In this document: piece after piece, positions 8,381-17,186 of the stretch
Layout: the number at the start of each line of letters is the position of its first letter
Position numbering within the stretch: position 1 is the first letter of the stretch
Origin: Rhizobium ruizarguesonis
GTDB taxonomy: Bacteria; Pseudomonadota; Alphaproteobacteria; Rhizobiales; Rhizobiaceae
Reading direction: 5' to 3'
NCBI RefSeq assembly: GCF_012349115.1
Contig: NZ_PQIG01000074.1
Coordinates: 1-64,000 of the forward strand
DNA: 64,000 nt
Made by a program: the position numbers and the translations under genes
The notes under the pieces: model-generated
What the model was told of the DNA's origin: nothing
Databases searched by the model: none
What the model saw: the letters and a program-made list of their open reading frames with translations, nothing else

Positions 8381-9580
8381 ATGGCTGAAGCCGCGCCGCT
8401 TTATGACACCTATTCTCGTGCCCCGCTGCGGTTCGAGCGAGGCGAGGGCGTATGGCTGATCACCGAAACTGGCGAGCGATATCTCGATTTCGGCGCCGGC
8501 GTCGCCGTCACCTCCGTCGGTCACAGCAATCCGCATGTGGTCGGCGCGCTGAAGGAGCAGGCCGACAAGGTCTGGCACCTGTCGAACATCTATGAGATCC
8601 CCGGCCAGGAGCGTCTGGCAAAACGCCTGACGGACGCCACCTTCGCCGACAAGGTGTTCTTCACCAACTCGGGTGCCGAGGCGCTCGAATGCGCGATCAA
8701 GACGGCGCGCCGCTATCAGTTCTCCAAGGGCCATCCCGAGCGCTTCCATATCATCACCTTCGAAGGCGCCTTCCACGGACGGACGCTGGCGACGATCGCC
8801 GCCGGCGGCCAGGAAAAATATCTCGAAGGTTTCGGCCCCAAGGCGCCGGGTTTCGATCAGGTGGTTTTCGGCGACATCGAAGCGGTCCGCGCCGCGATCA
8901 CCGATGCCACGGCTGGAATTCTCATCGAGCCGGTGCAGGGCGAGGGCGGCGTCCGTCCTGCCACGCCTGAGTTCATGAAGGCGCTTCGCCAGCTCTGCGA
9001 CGACAACGATCTCCTGTTGATCCTCGACGAGGTCCAGACCGGCGTCGGCCGCACCGGCAAGCTCTTCGCCCATGAATGGTCGGGCATCACACCCGACATC
9101 ATGGCGGTCGCCAAGGGCATCGGCGGCGGTTTCCCGCTCGGCGCCTGCCTTGCCACATCAGAGGCCGCCTCCGGCATGAAGGCCGGCACCCATGGTTCGA
9201 CCTATGGCGGCAATCCGCTTGCCATGGCCGTCGGCAGCGCCGTGCTCGACATCATCCTGGCCGATGGCTTCCTCCAGCAGGTGCGCGACGTCGCACTTGT
9301 CTTCCGCCAAGGCCTCGCCTCGCTGAAGGATCGTTATCCCGATGTGATCGAGGATGTGCGCGGCGAGGGGCTGTTGCTCGGTATCAAGGCTGCCGTTCCC
9401 TCAGCCGAACTGCTGCAGGCGATCCGCGCCGCCCATCTTCTCGGCGTACCCGCCGGCGATAATGTCATCCGCCTTCTTCCGCCGCTCGTGGTCACCGCCG
9501 AGGAAGCCCGCGAGGGCCTTGCCCGCGTCGAACGCGCCGCCGAGAGCATTCGCGCCTCCAAGGTCAAGAAGACGGCTTGA
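8381..9580 (+). CDS. argD: Acetylornithine aminotransferase
   Basis: 399 aa, a PLP-dependent class III aminotransferase that converts N-acetylglutamate semialdehyde to N2-acetylornithine in arginine synthesis. Seen are the [16 protein letters not shown] cofactor segment, the [15 protein letters not shown] aspartate motif and the PLP lysine in [13 protein letters not shown]. The start at 8381 fits homolog length and leaves out a ten-residue upstream extension. argF follows 42 bp later, so the two form an arginine operon. The enzyme could also serve as succinyldiaminopimelate aminotransferase, as in other bacteria. Confidence 0.95.
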   Translation: MAEAAPLYDTYSRAPLRFERGEGVWLITETGERYLDFGAGVAVTSVGHSNPHVVGALKEQADKVWHLSNIYEIPGQERLAKRLTDATFADKVFFTNSGAEALECAIKTARRYQFSKGHPERFHIITFEGAFHGRTLATIAAGGQEKYLEGFGPKAPGFDQVVFGDIEAVRAAITDATAGILIEPVQGEGGVRPATPEFMKALRQLCDDNDLLLILDEVQTGVGRTGKLFAHEWSGITPDIMAVAKGIGGGFPLGACLATSEAASGMKAGTHGSTYGGNPLAMAVGSAVLDIILADGFLQQVRDVALVFRQGLASLKDRYPDVIEDVRGEGLLLGIKAAVPSAELLQAIRAAHLLGVPAGDNVIRLLPPLVVTAEEAREGLARVERAAESIRASKVKKTA

Positions 9581-9622
9581 AGAGATTGCCGCCTTCGGGC
9601 GCAGCACAGGTAAGAAGACGAT

Positions 9623-10537
9623 ATGAGCCCTAAACATTTCCTCGATCTTTCGGCAGTCACATCAGCCGATCTCAGAACTATCATGAACGATGCGCTTTCC
9701 CGCAAGCAGGCCTTCAAGGCAGGCCAGGGCGACAAGCCGCTCGCCGGCAAGATGCTGGCGATGATCTTCGAAAAGCCCTCGACGCGCACCCGCGTCTCCT
9801 TCGACGTCGGCATGCGCCAGCTCGGCGGCGAAACGCTGTTCCTGTCCGGCACCGAGATGCAGCTCGGCCGCGCCGAGACGATCGGCGACACCGCCAAGGT
9901 GCTGTCGCGTTATGTCGATGCGATCATGATCCGCACCACCGAGCATTCGCGGCTGGTCGAGCTGGCCCAGCATGCGACCGTGCCTGTGATCAATGCGCTG
10001 ACGGATGACACCCATCCCTGCCAGATCATGGCCGATATCATGACCTTCGAAGAGCACCGCGGCCCGATCAAGGGCAAGACCATCGCCTGGACCGGCGACG
10101 GCAACAATGTGCTGCATTCGTTGGTCGAGGGTGCCGCGCGTTTCGGCTACCGCATGAACATGGCCGTCCCCCTTGGCTCGGAGCCCAAGGATCACTATCT
10201 GAACTGGGCCCGCAATGAGGGCGCCGAAATCATGCTTTGCCATGATGCCGACCGTGCGGTCGCCGGCGTCGATTGCGTGGTGACCGATACCTGGGTCTCC
10301 ATGAATCAGGAACATCGGGCCCGGGGTCACAATGTCTTCCAGCCTTATCAGGTCAACGCGGCCTTGATGGCGAAAGCCGGCAATGATGCATTGTTCATGC
10401 ATTGCCTGCCCGCCCATCGCGGTGAGGAAGTGACGGACGAAGTGATCGACGGTCCGCAATCCGTGGTCTTCGATGAAGCGGAAAACCGTCTTCATGCGCA
10501 GAAGTCGATTCTTGCTTGGTGCCTGGGCGCGATCTGA
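9623..10537 (+). CDS. argF: Ornithine carbamoyltransferase
   Basis: 304 aa. It transfers the carbamoyl group from carbamoyl phosphate to ornithine to give citrulline in arginine synthesis. The carbamoyl-phosphate motif is [15 protein letters not shown], followed by HPCQ and the ornithine-binding [15 protein letters not shown] near the C-terminus. The length is normal for the anabolic enzyme. Its neighbour argD is immediately upstream. A perfect hairpin in the short gap separates it from hslO. Confidence 0.96.
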   Translation: MSPKHFLDLSAVTSADLRTIMNDALSRKQAFKAGQGDKPLAGKMLAMIFEKPSTRTRVSFDVGMRQLGGETLFLSGTEMQLGRAETIGDTAKVLSRYVDAIMIRTTEHSRLVELAQHATVPVINALTDDTHPCQIMADIMTFEEHRGPIKGKTIAWTGDGNNVLHSLVEGAARFGYRMNMAVPLGSEPKDHYLNWARNEGAEIMLCHDADRAVAGVDCVVTDTWVSMNQEHRARGHNVFQPYQVNAALMAKAGNDALFMHCLPAHRGEEVTDEVIDGPQSVVFDEAENRLHAQKSILAWCLGAI

Positions 10538-10550
10538 ACCATAATCGGAC

Positions 10551-10573
10551 GTCGCGAGTCACAGACTCGCGAC
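10551..10573 (+). promoter_or_regulatory. Intercistronic hairpin between argF and hslO
   Basis: GTCGCGAGTC (10551-10560) pairs perfectly with GACTCGCGAC (10564-10573) across a 3-nt loop. It lacks a T-run. Its place between argF and hslO suggests mRNA processing or partial polarity rather than termination. Confidence 0.5.
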
Positions 10574-10629
10574 CGCGCGAGCGGCGGGCACGCTGGCCCA
10601 TCGCTCTGGAAAGTAGGAGTGAAAAAGCC

Positions 10630-11622
10630 ATGGCAGAAGCTGCAGCCGCCCTCGGCCAGTTTGATTTCGCCGGCGATGACCATGTCGTCCCCTTCCAGGT
10701 GGAAGGGCTGGATGTGCGCGGACGCGCCGTTCAGCTCGGCCCGATGCTCGACGCGATCCTCGAGCGTCATCATTATCCCGCACCCGTTGCCCGGCTGCTT
10801 GCCGAAGTCGTCGTGCTGACCGTGCTGCTCGGCACCTCGCTGAAGTTCGACGGCAAGTTCACGGTGCAGACCAAGGGCGACGGCCCGGTCGATCTTCTCG
10901 TCGCCGATTTCTCGACGCCGGAAAATGTCCGCGCCTACGCCCGTTTCGATCAGGCGCTGCTCAACAAGGCGATCGAGTCAGGCGAAACCGAGCCGGAGCA
11001 ATTGCTCGGCAAGGGCATTCTCGCCTTCACCATCGACCAGGGCAAGTTCAGCCAGCCCTACCAGGGCATCGTTGCGCTCGACGGCACCACGCTGGAAGAC
11101 ATCGCCGGCGTCTATTTCCGCCAGTCGGAGCAGATCCCGACGCGCGTGCGCCTTGCCGCGGCCGAGCTCTTCGATCGTGACGATGCGGGCAAGCCGCGCC
11201 ATCGCTGGCGGGCAGGCGGCCTCGTCGCCCAGTTCCTGCCGGAAGCGCCGGAGCGCATGCGCCAGCCGGATCTCCACGGCGGCGACGGCGACACTGGCAG
11301 CCGCCCGCATGGCGAGGACGACGCCTGGCTCGAAGCGCGTTCGCTGGTCGAGACCATCGACGCCGACGAGCTCACCGATCCGCTGGTCGGCACCGAGCGG
11401 CTGCTGTTCCGCCTGTTCCACGAGCGCGGCGTGCGCGTCTACGAACCGCGCGCCGTCTTCGACCGCTGCAGTTGCTCGCGCGACAAGATCAAGGGCGTGC
11501 TGAAGGGCTTTTCGGCCGAGGAGATCGAAGCCAGCCAGGAAAACGGCGAAATCGCCGTCACCTGCGAATTCTGCTCGACCACCTATCGCTTCGAGCCGGC
11601 CGAGCTTCAGCCGGCTGAATAG
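10630..11622 (+). CDS. hslO: Redox-regulated chaperone Hsp33
   Basis: 330 aa, a cytoplasmic holdase switched on by oxidation of a zinc centre. The C-terminal zinc module shows the CxC pair in FDRCSCSRDK and the CxxC pair in VTCEFCSTTY, all four ligand cysteines present. The N-terminal substrate-binding domain contains GDGPVDLLVADFSTPENVRAYARF. I chose ATG 10630, preceded by AGGAGTG, over the frame that starts inside argF. It lies downstream of argDF on the same strand, a common rhizobial order. Confidence 0.94.
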   Translation: MAEAAAALGQFDFAGDDHVVPFQVEGLDVRGRAVQLGPMLDAILERHHYPAPVARLLAEVVVLTVLLGTSLKFDGKFTVQTKGDGPVDLLVADFSTPENVRAYARFDQALLNKAIESGETEPEQLLGKGILAFTIDQGKFSQPYQGIVALDGTTLEDIAGVYFRQSEQIPTRVRLAAAELFDRDDAGKPRHRWRAGGLVAQFLPEAPERMRQPDLHGGDGDTGSRPHGEDDAWLEARSLVETIDADELTDPLVGTERLLFRLFHERGVRVYEPRAVFDRCSCSRDKIKGVLKGFSAEEIEASQENGEIAVTCEFCSTTYRFEPAELQPAE

Positions 11623-11657
11623 TTGACACCACTGCTGTCCGATTTGCGCGAATGGCT

Positions 11658-11836
11658 GCCCCTCACCCTAACCCTGCCGGGGTCGAGCCACTGGTCTCGG
11701 CCCGTCCTGCGGACCCCCGTAAAAACGGGGCGAGTGGACGTGTCCTACGAAAGATTGGTGGGGAACGGAGAGGTCGCGACACGTCCCCTTCGCCCCGCAA
11801 GAGCGGGGAGAAGGTGCCGGCAGGCGGATGAGGGGC
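11658..11836. repeat. RIME-like intergenic mosaic element
   Basis: It begins GCCCCTCACCCTAACCC and ends GGATGAGGGGC, the same end types as the elements at 295-453 and 33011-33149, but inverted relative to the latter. Internal segments such as CCCCGCAAGAGCGGGG form hairpins. It fills most of the 300-bp gap between the convergent hslO and apaG genes, so I see no other gene there. Confidence 0.6.
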
Positions 11837-11922
11837 AGGCCTCGGCAATCTCCCAGGAGCCGGCGTCGAAGACGTCTCAGGAACGTGGCGCTGACGGAAT
11901 ATGACGTGTCAATTGATGCGCC

Positions 11923-12315
11923 TCAATTGAGCACCCGCAACAGCCCTGGGGAATCCAGCGAGAAGGCGGGGATGTCGACATCGAACATCTCGCCTTCGTC
12001 CGTTTCCATCTGGTAATGGCCGAACATCAGCCCTGAGGGCGTGTCGAGCGGGCAGCCGGAGGAATATTCGTAGGTGTCGCCGGGGCTGAGCCGCGGCTGC
12101 TCGCCGACGACGCCGGGGCCGGTGACCTCGTCCACCTGTCCGTTCTGGTCGGTGATGTTCCAGTAACGGTTGACCAGGCGAACGGCTATGCCGGAATTGT
12201 TGCTGATGACAATCCGGTAACCCCAGACATAGCGATCGTCTTCCGGATCGGATTGCTCCTCCAGATAGAACGGTTCGACGACAACTTCGATGTCTCTTGT
12301 GAGGGCGCGATACAT
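11923..12315 (-). CDS. apaG: ApaG family protein
   Basis: 130 aa. ApaG is a small fibronectin-III-fold protein of uncertain biochemical role; ApaG domains can bind nucleotides and pyrophosphate. The family pattern is visible in the N-terminal [20 protein letters not shown], in [37 protein letters not shown] and in [10 protein letters not shown] near the end. The second in-frame ATG (12315) best matches family length. It lies downstream of metZ on the same strand but 230 bp away. Confidence 0.92.
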   Translation of the reverse strand: MYRALTRDIEVVVEPFYLEEQSDPEDDRYVWGYRIVISNNSGIAVRLVNRYWNITDQNGQVDEVTGPGVVGEQPRLSPGDTYEYSSGCPLDTPSGLMFGHYQMETDEGEMFDVDIPAFSLDSPGLLRVLN

Positions 12316-12547
12316 GCCTTGCACCTTAGTCAAGATATGTTACCCGTATCTTATAAGAGGCCCTGTCCGTCAAGAAACGGAACAATTATCATCGCTGAAA
12401 TGGCTGTGATCCGAAGGTTTTCGAACGTTAAGCCTAATTGTCAGTGTTAATTCCGTTTCGGAACGCCGCGGCGGGCAAACTTGTTCCGCGGCTGGTGCGG
12501 CTGAGGTCCGGCCGAACCCGGGCGGGCCCGGCCGTCATGACTGTCGA

Positions 12548-13732
12548 TCAGGCCGAGACCTTGGCAAGCGCCTTCGCGAAATCCTCGATCAGGTCGTCGG
12601 TATCCTCGATGCCGGCCGAAAGGCGGACCGTGCCCGGAGAAATGCCGAGTTCGGCGCGCGCCTCTTCCGTCAGGTTCTTGTGCGTCGTCGTCGCCGGATG
12701 GGTGATCAGGCTCTTGCTGTCGCCGAGATTATTGGAGATCTTGATGATCTCGAGCGCGTTCTGCAGCGCGAAGGCCGCATCCTTGCCGCCCTTCAGCTCG
12801 AAGGCGACCAGCGTCGAGCCGCCGGTCATCTGCTTGGCGATGATATCGGCCTGCGGATGGTCCTTGCGGCCGGGATAGATGACCTTGGCGACCTTGCCTT
12901 GCTCGGCCAGGAAATCGGCGATCTTTGCCGCATTCTCGGTCTGCTGGCGCACGCGCAGCGGCAGCGTCTCGATGCCCTTCAACAGCGTCCAGGCGTTGAA
13001 CGGCGACATGGCCGGGCCGGTATGGCGGAAATAGTCGTGCAGGTTTTCGTCGATCCATTCCTTGTCGGATAGTACCACGCCGCCGAGGCAGCGGCCCTGG
13101 CCGTCAATATGCTTGGTGGCGGAATAGACGACGATATGGGCGCCGAGCTCCAACGGCTTCTGGAAGAGCGGCGTGGCGAAGACATTGTCGACGACGACCT
13201 TGGCGCCGATCTGGTTGGCGAGCTTGGCGACGCCTGCAATATCGATCACTTCGAGCGTCGGGTTGGTCGGGCTTTCCAGGAAGAACACCTTGGTCTTCGG
13301 CGTGATCGCCTTTTCCCAGTTCGCCAGATCCCGGCCGTCGATCAGCGTGCAGTCGATGCCGTATTTCGGCGCCAGCGTCTCAACGACCCAGCGGCAGGAA
13401 CCGAAGAGGGCGCGGGCGGCGACGATATGATCGCCTGATTTCAGCTGGCAGAGGATCGCCGCGGTGACGGCGGCCATGCCGGAAGCGGTGGCGCGGGCGT
13501 CTTCGGCCCCTTCGAGCATGCACATGCGCTTTTCGAACATGTCGTTGGTCGGGCTGCCGTAGCGGGCGTAAATGAAGCCCTCGGTCTCGCCCTTGAAGCG
13601 CGCTTCGGCCGCCTCCGAAGTCTCATAGACGAACCCTTGCGTGAGATAGATTGCCTCGGACGTCTCGCCATATTGCGAACGTAGCGTGCCACCGTGGACG
13701 AGTTGGGTTGCCGGGCGCCAGGTCTTGCTCAT
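12548..13732 (-). CDS. metZ: O-succinylhomoserine sulfhydrylase
   Basis: 394 aa, a Cys/Met-metabolism PLP enzyme that makes homocysteine directly from O-succinylhomoserine and sulfide. The PLP lysine lies in VYSATKHIDGQGR. Substrate-site and cofactor segments include IYARYGSPTNDMFEKR and FLESPTNPTLEVIDI. I chose ATG 13732 (MSKTWRPATQ), with AAGGTG upstream on the transcript. The gene is preceded by a SAM-II riboswitch and intrinsic terminator, which fits end-product control by S-adenosylmethionine and supports a methionine-pathway role over cystathionine gamma-synthase alternatives. Confidence 0.93.
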   Translation of the reverse strand: MSKTWRPATQLVHGGTLRSQYGETSEAIYLTQGFVYETSEAAEARFKGETEGFIYARYGSPTNDMFEKRMCMLEGAEDARATASGMAAVTAAILCQLKSGDHIVAARALFGSCRWVVETLAPKYGIDCTLIDGRDLANWEKAITPKTKVFFLESPTNPTLEVIDIAGVAKLANQIGAKVVVDNVFATPLFQKPLELGAHIVVYSATKHIDGQGRCLGGVVLSDKEWIDENLHDYFRHTGPAMSPFNAWTLLKGIETLPLRVRQQTENAAKIADFLAEQGKVAKVIYPGRKDHPQADIIAKQMTGGSTLVAFELKGGKDAAFALQNALEIIKISNNLGDSKSLITHPATTTHKNLTEEARAELGISPGTVRLSAGIEDTDDLIEDFAKALAKVSA

Positions 13733-13751
13733 GCCATCACCTTCACATAAC

Positions 13752-13781
13752 AAAAAAACCGGTCGCAAAAGCAGACCGGTT
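13752..13781 (-). terminator. Riboswitch-controlled intrinsic terminator of metZ
   Basis: Read on the minus strand, AACCGGTC (from 13781) pairs with GACCGGTT around TGCTTTTGC and is followed by seven T residues (13758-13752). It lies between the SAM-II aptamer and metZ, 19 bp before the start codon. Its 5' arm can instead pair with GACCGG at 13787-13792, giving a competing antiterminator. Confidence 0.85.
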
Positions 13782-13786
13782 TCAAC

Positions 13787-13844
13787 CCGGTCTTTTTAGC
13801 CACTTGTTTAACGTGGCTGCAAGCCGACCGGCCAAATCACCACG
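13787..13844 (-). ncRNA. SAM-II riboswitch upstream of metZ
   Basis: Read on the minus strand from 13844, the element has the SAM-II signature: CGTGGTGATTTG, a loop with CGGCTTGCAG, CCACGTTAAA, and GTGGCTAAAAA. P1 is CGTGG with CCACG. The pseudoknot can form from CTTG (loop) with CAAG, and from CCGGTC (13826-13831) with GACCGG (13787-13792). SAM-II elements are known upstream of metA, metZ and metX in alphaproteobacteria and bind S-adenosylmethionine. Here the expression platform is a terminator rather than only ribosome-site masking. Confidence 0.92.
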
Positions 13845-13926
13845 GGATAATTCTGCAATACTGCTGTTAGCTGCTTGCGTCAATTCCCCGAGTTTGGTTT
13901 TGTCGGCGGCAAATGATGGATGAGGC

Positions 13927-15021
13927 ATGATGGCTCGCGAAACGGGAATTCTGGCGGATCGCGCGATCTCCGCGCTGTTCGAAACGGGGCGTCTGATCTC
14001 CGAACGGGAGCTGGACCGCGACCAGATCCAGCCGGCAAGCCTCGATCTGCGCTTGGGCGCCAAGGCGTTTCGCGTGCGCGCCAGCTTCATGCCCGGCCCC
14101 TCGCATCTGGTGTCCGACAAGCTCGACCGGCTGAGCCTGCATGTGATCGACCTCTCCGAGGGGGCGGTGCTCGAAACCGGCTGCGTCTATATCGTGCCGC
14201 TGATGGAGAGCTTAGCGCTGCCGGCCGACATGTCGGCCTCGGCCAATCCGAAGAGCTCGACCGGGCGCCTCGATATCTTCACCCGCGTCATCACCGATTA
14301 CGCCCAGGAATTCGACAAGATCCCGGCCGGCTATTCCGGACCGCTCTATCTCGAAATCAGCCCGCGCACCTTCCCGATCGTCGTGCGCCGCGGCTCGCGC
14401 CTGTCGCAGATCCGCTTCCGCGTCGGCCAGGCGCTGCTCGGCGAGCCGGAACTGTTGAAGCTGCACGAGAGCGAGACGCTGGTCGCCAGCAAGCTGCCGA
14501 ACGTATCAGGCGGCGGCATTGCCCTGTCGATCGACCTTGCCGGAGATAAGGACGGCCTGATCGGTTATCGTGGCAAACATCACACTGCCGTCGTCGACGT
14601 CGACAAGAAGGCCGAGCACGACCTCTTCGATTTCTGGGAACCGCTCCACAGCCGCGGCCGCAACGAGCTGATCCTCGATCCCGACGAGTTCTATATCCTC
14701 GTCTCGCGCGAGGCCGTGCATGTGCCGCCGGATTATGCCGCCGAGATGACCCCCTTCGATCCGCTGGTCGGCGAATTCCGCGTTCATTATGCCGGCTTCT
14801 TCGATCCTGGCTTCGGCCATGCGCCCGCCGGCGGGCGCGGCAGCCGTGCCGTGCTCGAAGTGCGCAGCCACGAGGTGCCGTTCATTCTCGAAGACGGCCA
14901 GATCGTCGGCCGCCTCGTCTACGAGCATATGCAGGAAAAACCCGCAAGCCTCTACGGCTCCGGCCTCGGCTCCAACTACCAGGCGCAGGGCCTGAAACTC
15001 TCGAAACACTTCCGCATCTGA
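13927..15021 (+). CDS. 2'-deoxycytidine 5'-triphosphate deaminase, double-domain form
   Basis: 364 aa, about twice the length of classical Dcd, as in the alphaproteobacterial fused form. It should deaminate dCTP to dUTP for thymidylate supply. Dcd motifs are seen in IQPASLDLRLG, in the ALPADMSASANPKSSTGRLDIF segment and again in the second half (EFYILVSREAVHVPP, GRGSRAVLEVRSHEVPF). Two adjacent ATG codons at 13927 and 13930 are both possible starts. It is divergent from metZ and is followed by the tRNA-Gly gene. Confidence 0.88.
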   Translation: MMARETGILADRAISALFETGRLISERELDRDQIQPASLDLRLGAKAFRVRASFMPGPSHLVSDKLDRLSLHVIDLSEGAVLETGCVYIVPLMESLALPADMSASANPKSSTGRLDIFTRVITDYAQEFDKIPAGYSGPLYLEISPRTFPIVVRRGSRLSQIRFRVGQALLGEPELLKLHESETLVASKLPNVSGGGIALSIDLAGDKDGLIGYRGKHHTAVVDVDKKAEHDLFDFWEPLHSRGRNELILDPDEFYILVSREAVHVPPDYAAEMTPFDPLVGEFRVHYAGFFDPGFGHAPAGGRGSRAVLEVRSHEVPFILEDGQIVGRLVYEHMQEKPASLYGSGLGSNYQAQGLKLSKHFRI

Positions 15022-15080
15022 GGCGTCGCATCCGGCGCGACTTGACAGCGCCCCCCATCTGTTGGAAATCTCGCTTCATC

Positions 15081-15154
15081 GCGGGTGTAGCTCAATGGTA
15101 GAGCAGCAGCTTCCCAAGCTGAATACGAGGGTTCGATTCCCTTCACCCGCTCCA
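15081..15154 (+). tRNA. tRNA-Gly(CCC)
   Basis: 74 nt with encoded CCA. Acceptor GCGGGTG pairs with CACCCGC, the D arm is GCTC-AATGGTA-GAGC, the anticodon loop TTCCCAA gives anticodon CCC, and the T arm is GAGGG-TTCGATT-CCCTT. The first anticodon-stem pair is a G-A mismatch. The gene sits at the left edge of an AT-richer accessory region. I found no second copy of its 3' end in the window, so use as an integration site is unproven. Confidence 0.93.
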
Positions 15155-15220
15155 ATCACCCCACCTATCTCTCAGGTCGGACATTTCGTTACAGGCGTTG
15201 CGATGCGACTGCTGAATACC

Positions 15221-16597
15221 CTATTTGACCAGCCCACGGTCCCTTGTCTTCGGTTCGCCTTCATTGACACCGAGTGCTTCTTTCACCGAATCCAACAGTC
15301 TGAACAGGATCTCTGTGCAGTATCCTACGACGAACGAAGCCGCGGCCGGTGAAATTTTGGCTATTACGCCCGAACTGTCTTGTCCGGTCAGCCAACCGAT
15401 CACGGTCCCGGCGATGACTGCCAAAATTATGCGTGGGGTGTAGGTTTCGGACCGCATTGGAGATAGGGAAACGCTGTCCATGCGTCGTTCCGCATCGCGC
15501 AAAATGAATACAACCGCCCCTAAGAGCGACGCGATAGCTGGGAGTATGAACGCGGAAATGGTTTTGTTTATGTAGCCTTGGACATGCAATGGCATCCGAG
15601 AAAAGAGACTGTACTCCTGTTCAGGAGTTTGCAAAAACGGCTCACCCAGAGGAGCACTGAATCCGAACGACGTAATATGAAGAATACGGAAGCTGCCGAT
15701 AATCTCGCCGTCTACCTCCTCAAGCGCTTGTGTACGGAGCGTTGCGAATTCCCCGCTTGTATCAGCCGGTGTAGCATTGGCCTTTGGATCGTCGCTGTTT
15801 GTCCCGTTTGCTGTCGAAGTGAGCGCGCTTCCTACCGGCGATGGTGCTGGCGCGGGCGGGGGAACCTCGCCCTTCGGAGTGGAGACGAGATTTTCAAGCC
15901 GAGTTCCAGAATAGATCCCGACACGGATCTTGTCGTATTCCTCTATTCTCTTACTCGTGTCGTTAACAACACTTTCAGTGAACGAAACATAAAGTCCGAG
16001 AAGCAGAGTAAGAATGAACCCCAGAACACCGATCATCCAGATGGGCCTTATGACATTGCCGTTCGCCTTTCGGCCTTTGCGATCGGGAGTGTCCATCAAT
16101 TCACTATAGTAACTGTTGCGGATAGAGTCCGCAGTTGCCGGGTATGCGAGGTTCGACAGCTCGGAGAGGATTTCCCACAGTTTGGAGCGTTGTTCATACG
16201 ATGCTGGAATGTTTTCGTCCAGAATCCGATCGGGCAACTCGGCATAAAGCGTTAGAGGTTCATGGAGTAGATCCTTGGGGTTCAGACGGCCCTCTCGAGA
16301 CACGTAAGAATAAAGTACCCTCACATCCTCCGCTGCACGGCGAAGCTCGGGACTTGCCGGCAAAAGGCGTGCCGCCGGAACTGGAGTCACGACTTCCTCT
16401 TCGGGGGCAGTGTCGACCTGTACGGCCGCAGGCTCTACTGGCGCGCCATTGCCATTCCCTGCGACTTGATTCGGTTGTTGAACCTGTTGCTGCCCTACCT
16501 CCGCCGCGCCATTTGCGGGAGCCGCTTGACCCGCGTTCTGCTCTGCACCTCCTTCATCGCCGGGGTCTTGCGCTGCCTGTCCGAAAGCGTTTGCCAT
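15221..16597 (-). CDS. Membrane protein with Pro/Gln/Ala-rich N-terminus, unknown function
   Basis: 458 aa, last gene of the minus-strand accessory operon. The first 80 residues are low-complexity (Ala, Gln, Pro, Gly, Glu). A soluble helical stretch covers about 80-180. Membrane helices lie near 186-205, 347-365, 389-404 and 414-433, with a Pro/Ser/Thr-rich linker of about 140 residues between the first two. ATG 16597 follows GGGGAGAATAGAA on the transcript and begins 3 bases after the preceding stop, so the two genes are translationally linked. I do not recognise the family. Codon use is less GC-biased than in the flanking core genes. Confidence 0.8.
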   Translation of the reverse strand: MANAFGQAAQDPGDEGGAEQNAGQAAPANGAAEVGQQQVQQPNQVAGNGNGAPVEPAAVQVDTAPEEEVVTPVPAARLLPASPELRRAAEDVRVLYSYVSREGRLNPKDLLHEPLTLYAELPDRILDENIPASYEQRSKLWEILSELSNLAYPATADSIRNSYYSELMDTPDRKGRKANGNVIRPIWMIGVLGFILTLLLGLYVSFTESVVNDTSKRIEEYDKIRVGIYSGTRLENLVSTPKGEVPPPAPAPSPVGSALTSTANGTNSDDPKANATPADTSGEFATLRTQALEEVDGEIIGSFRILHITSFGFSAPLGEPFLQTPEQEYSLFSRMPLHVQGYINKTISAFILPAIASLLGAVVFILRDAERRMDSVSLSPMRSETYTPRIILAVIAGTVIGWLTGQDSSGVIAKISPAAASFVVGYCTEILFRLLDSVKEALGVNEGEPKTRDRGLVK

Positions 16598-16599
16598 TT

Positions 16600-17157
16600 C
16601 TATTCTCCCCTCTTTACGGCAAAGACAATCTCGCACCGGCCCTTCGCCGGGCACACACGATTGCGGCCGTACGATACGAACATCTGATAGGTGCCCGGAA
16701 CCAGATACGCTTTGATATCAGCGTAGATCCGCCAATCGAAAAAGCCGCTGTTGCCTGGGAGTGCAGCTTCTTCCCTAACGGCTGGGATGGTGAGCTTGGT
16801 GTTGTTGAGTTCAAGATCTGTCCAATGCTCCCTTAGTGTTCCGACCCTGTGTAAACGGATGCTGAATTCATCCGAGGCACGCGCGGACTTGGCAAATCGT
16901 TCGTCGCCTTCAAGTCGCAGCCATACGAAAATCTGCTGCTGAGCTGCCACTTCAATCGTTTGTTGGGCCGCCGATGACGGGCATGCGTCGAATTGCTTTG
17001 TGAGGGCAATCTCACTGACGACTAGATTTCCGGTGCTGGCAACACCTTGCACGGAATTGGGTTGACATTTTGCGGAGAACGCCGGCGCGGAATTGGCCAA
17101 ACAGAGCACGATCGCAGCAGTTGCAGCCATTGACCATTGAAGGAATATTCGCTTCAT
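16600..17157 (-). CDS. Exported periplasmic protein, unknown function
   Basis: 185 aa. A clear signal peptide (hydrophobic core AATAAIVLCLANSA, cleavage near AFSA-K at about residue 29) leads to a predicted beta-rich mature domain with four cysteines (in AKCQPN, DACPSS, NRVCPAKGRCE). The latter half contains FDWRIYADIKAYLVPGTYQM, which looks like a beta-sandwich stretch. It sits between the lysozyme-like gene and the membrane-protein gene, 29 bp after the former. No family recognised. The paired cysteines fit an oxidising periplasm. Confidence 0.75.
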   Translation of the reverse strand: MKRIFLQWSMAATAAIVLCLANSAPAFSAKCQPNSVQGVASTGNLVVSEIALTKQFDACPSSAAQQTIEVAAQQQIFVWLRLEGDERFAKSARASDEFSIRLHRVGTLREHWTDLELNNTKLTIPAVREEAALPGNSGFFDWRIYADIKAYLVPGTYQMFVSYGRNRVCPAKGRCEIVFAVKRGE

Positions 17158-17186
17158 CGCGGCATCTCCGCTTGGCGCTCAGCCTC

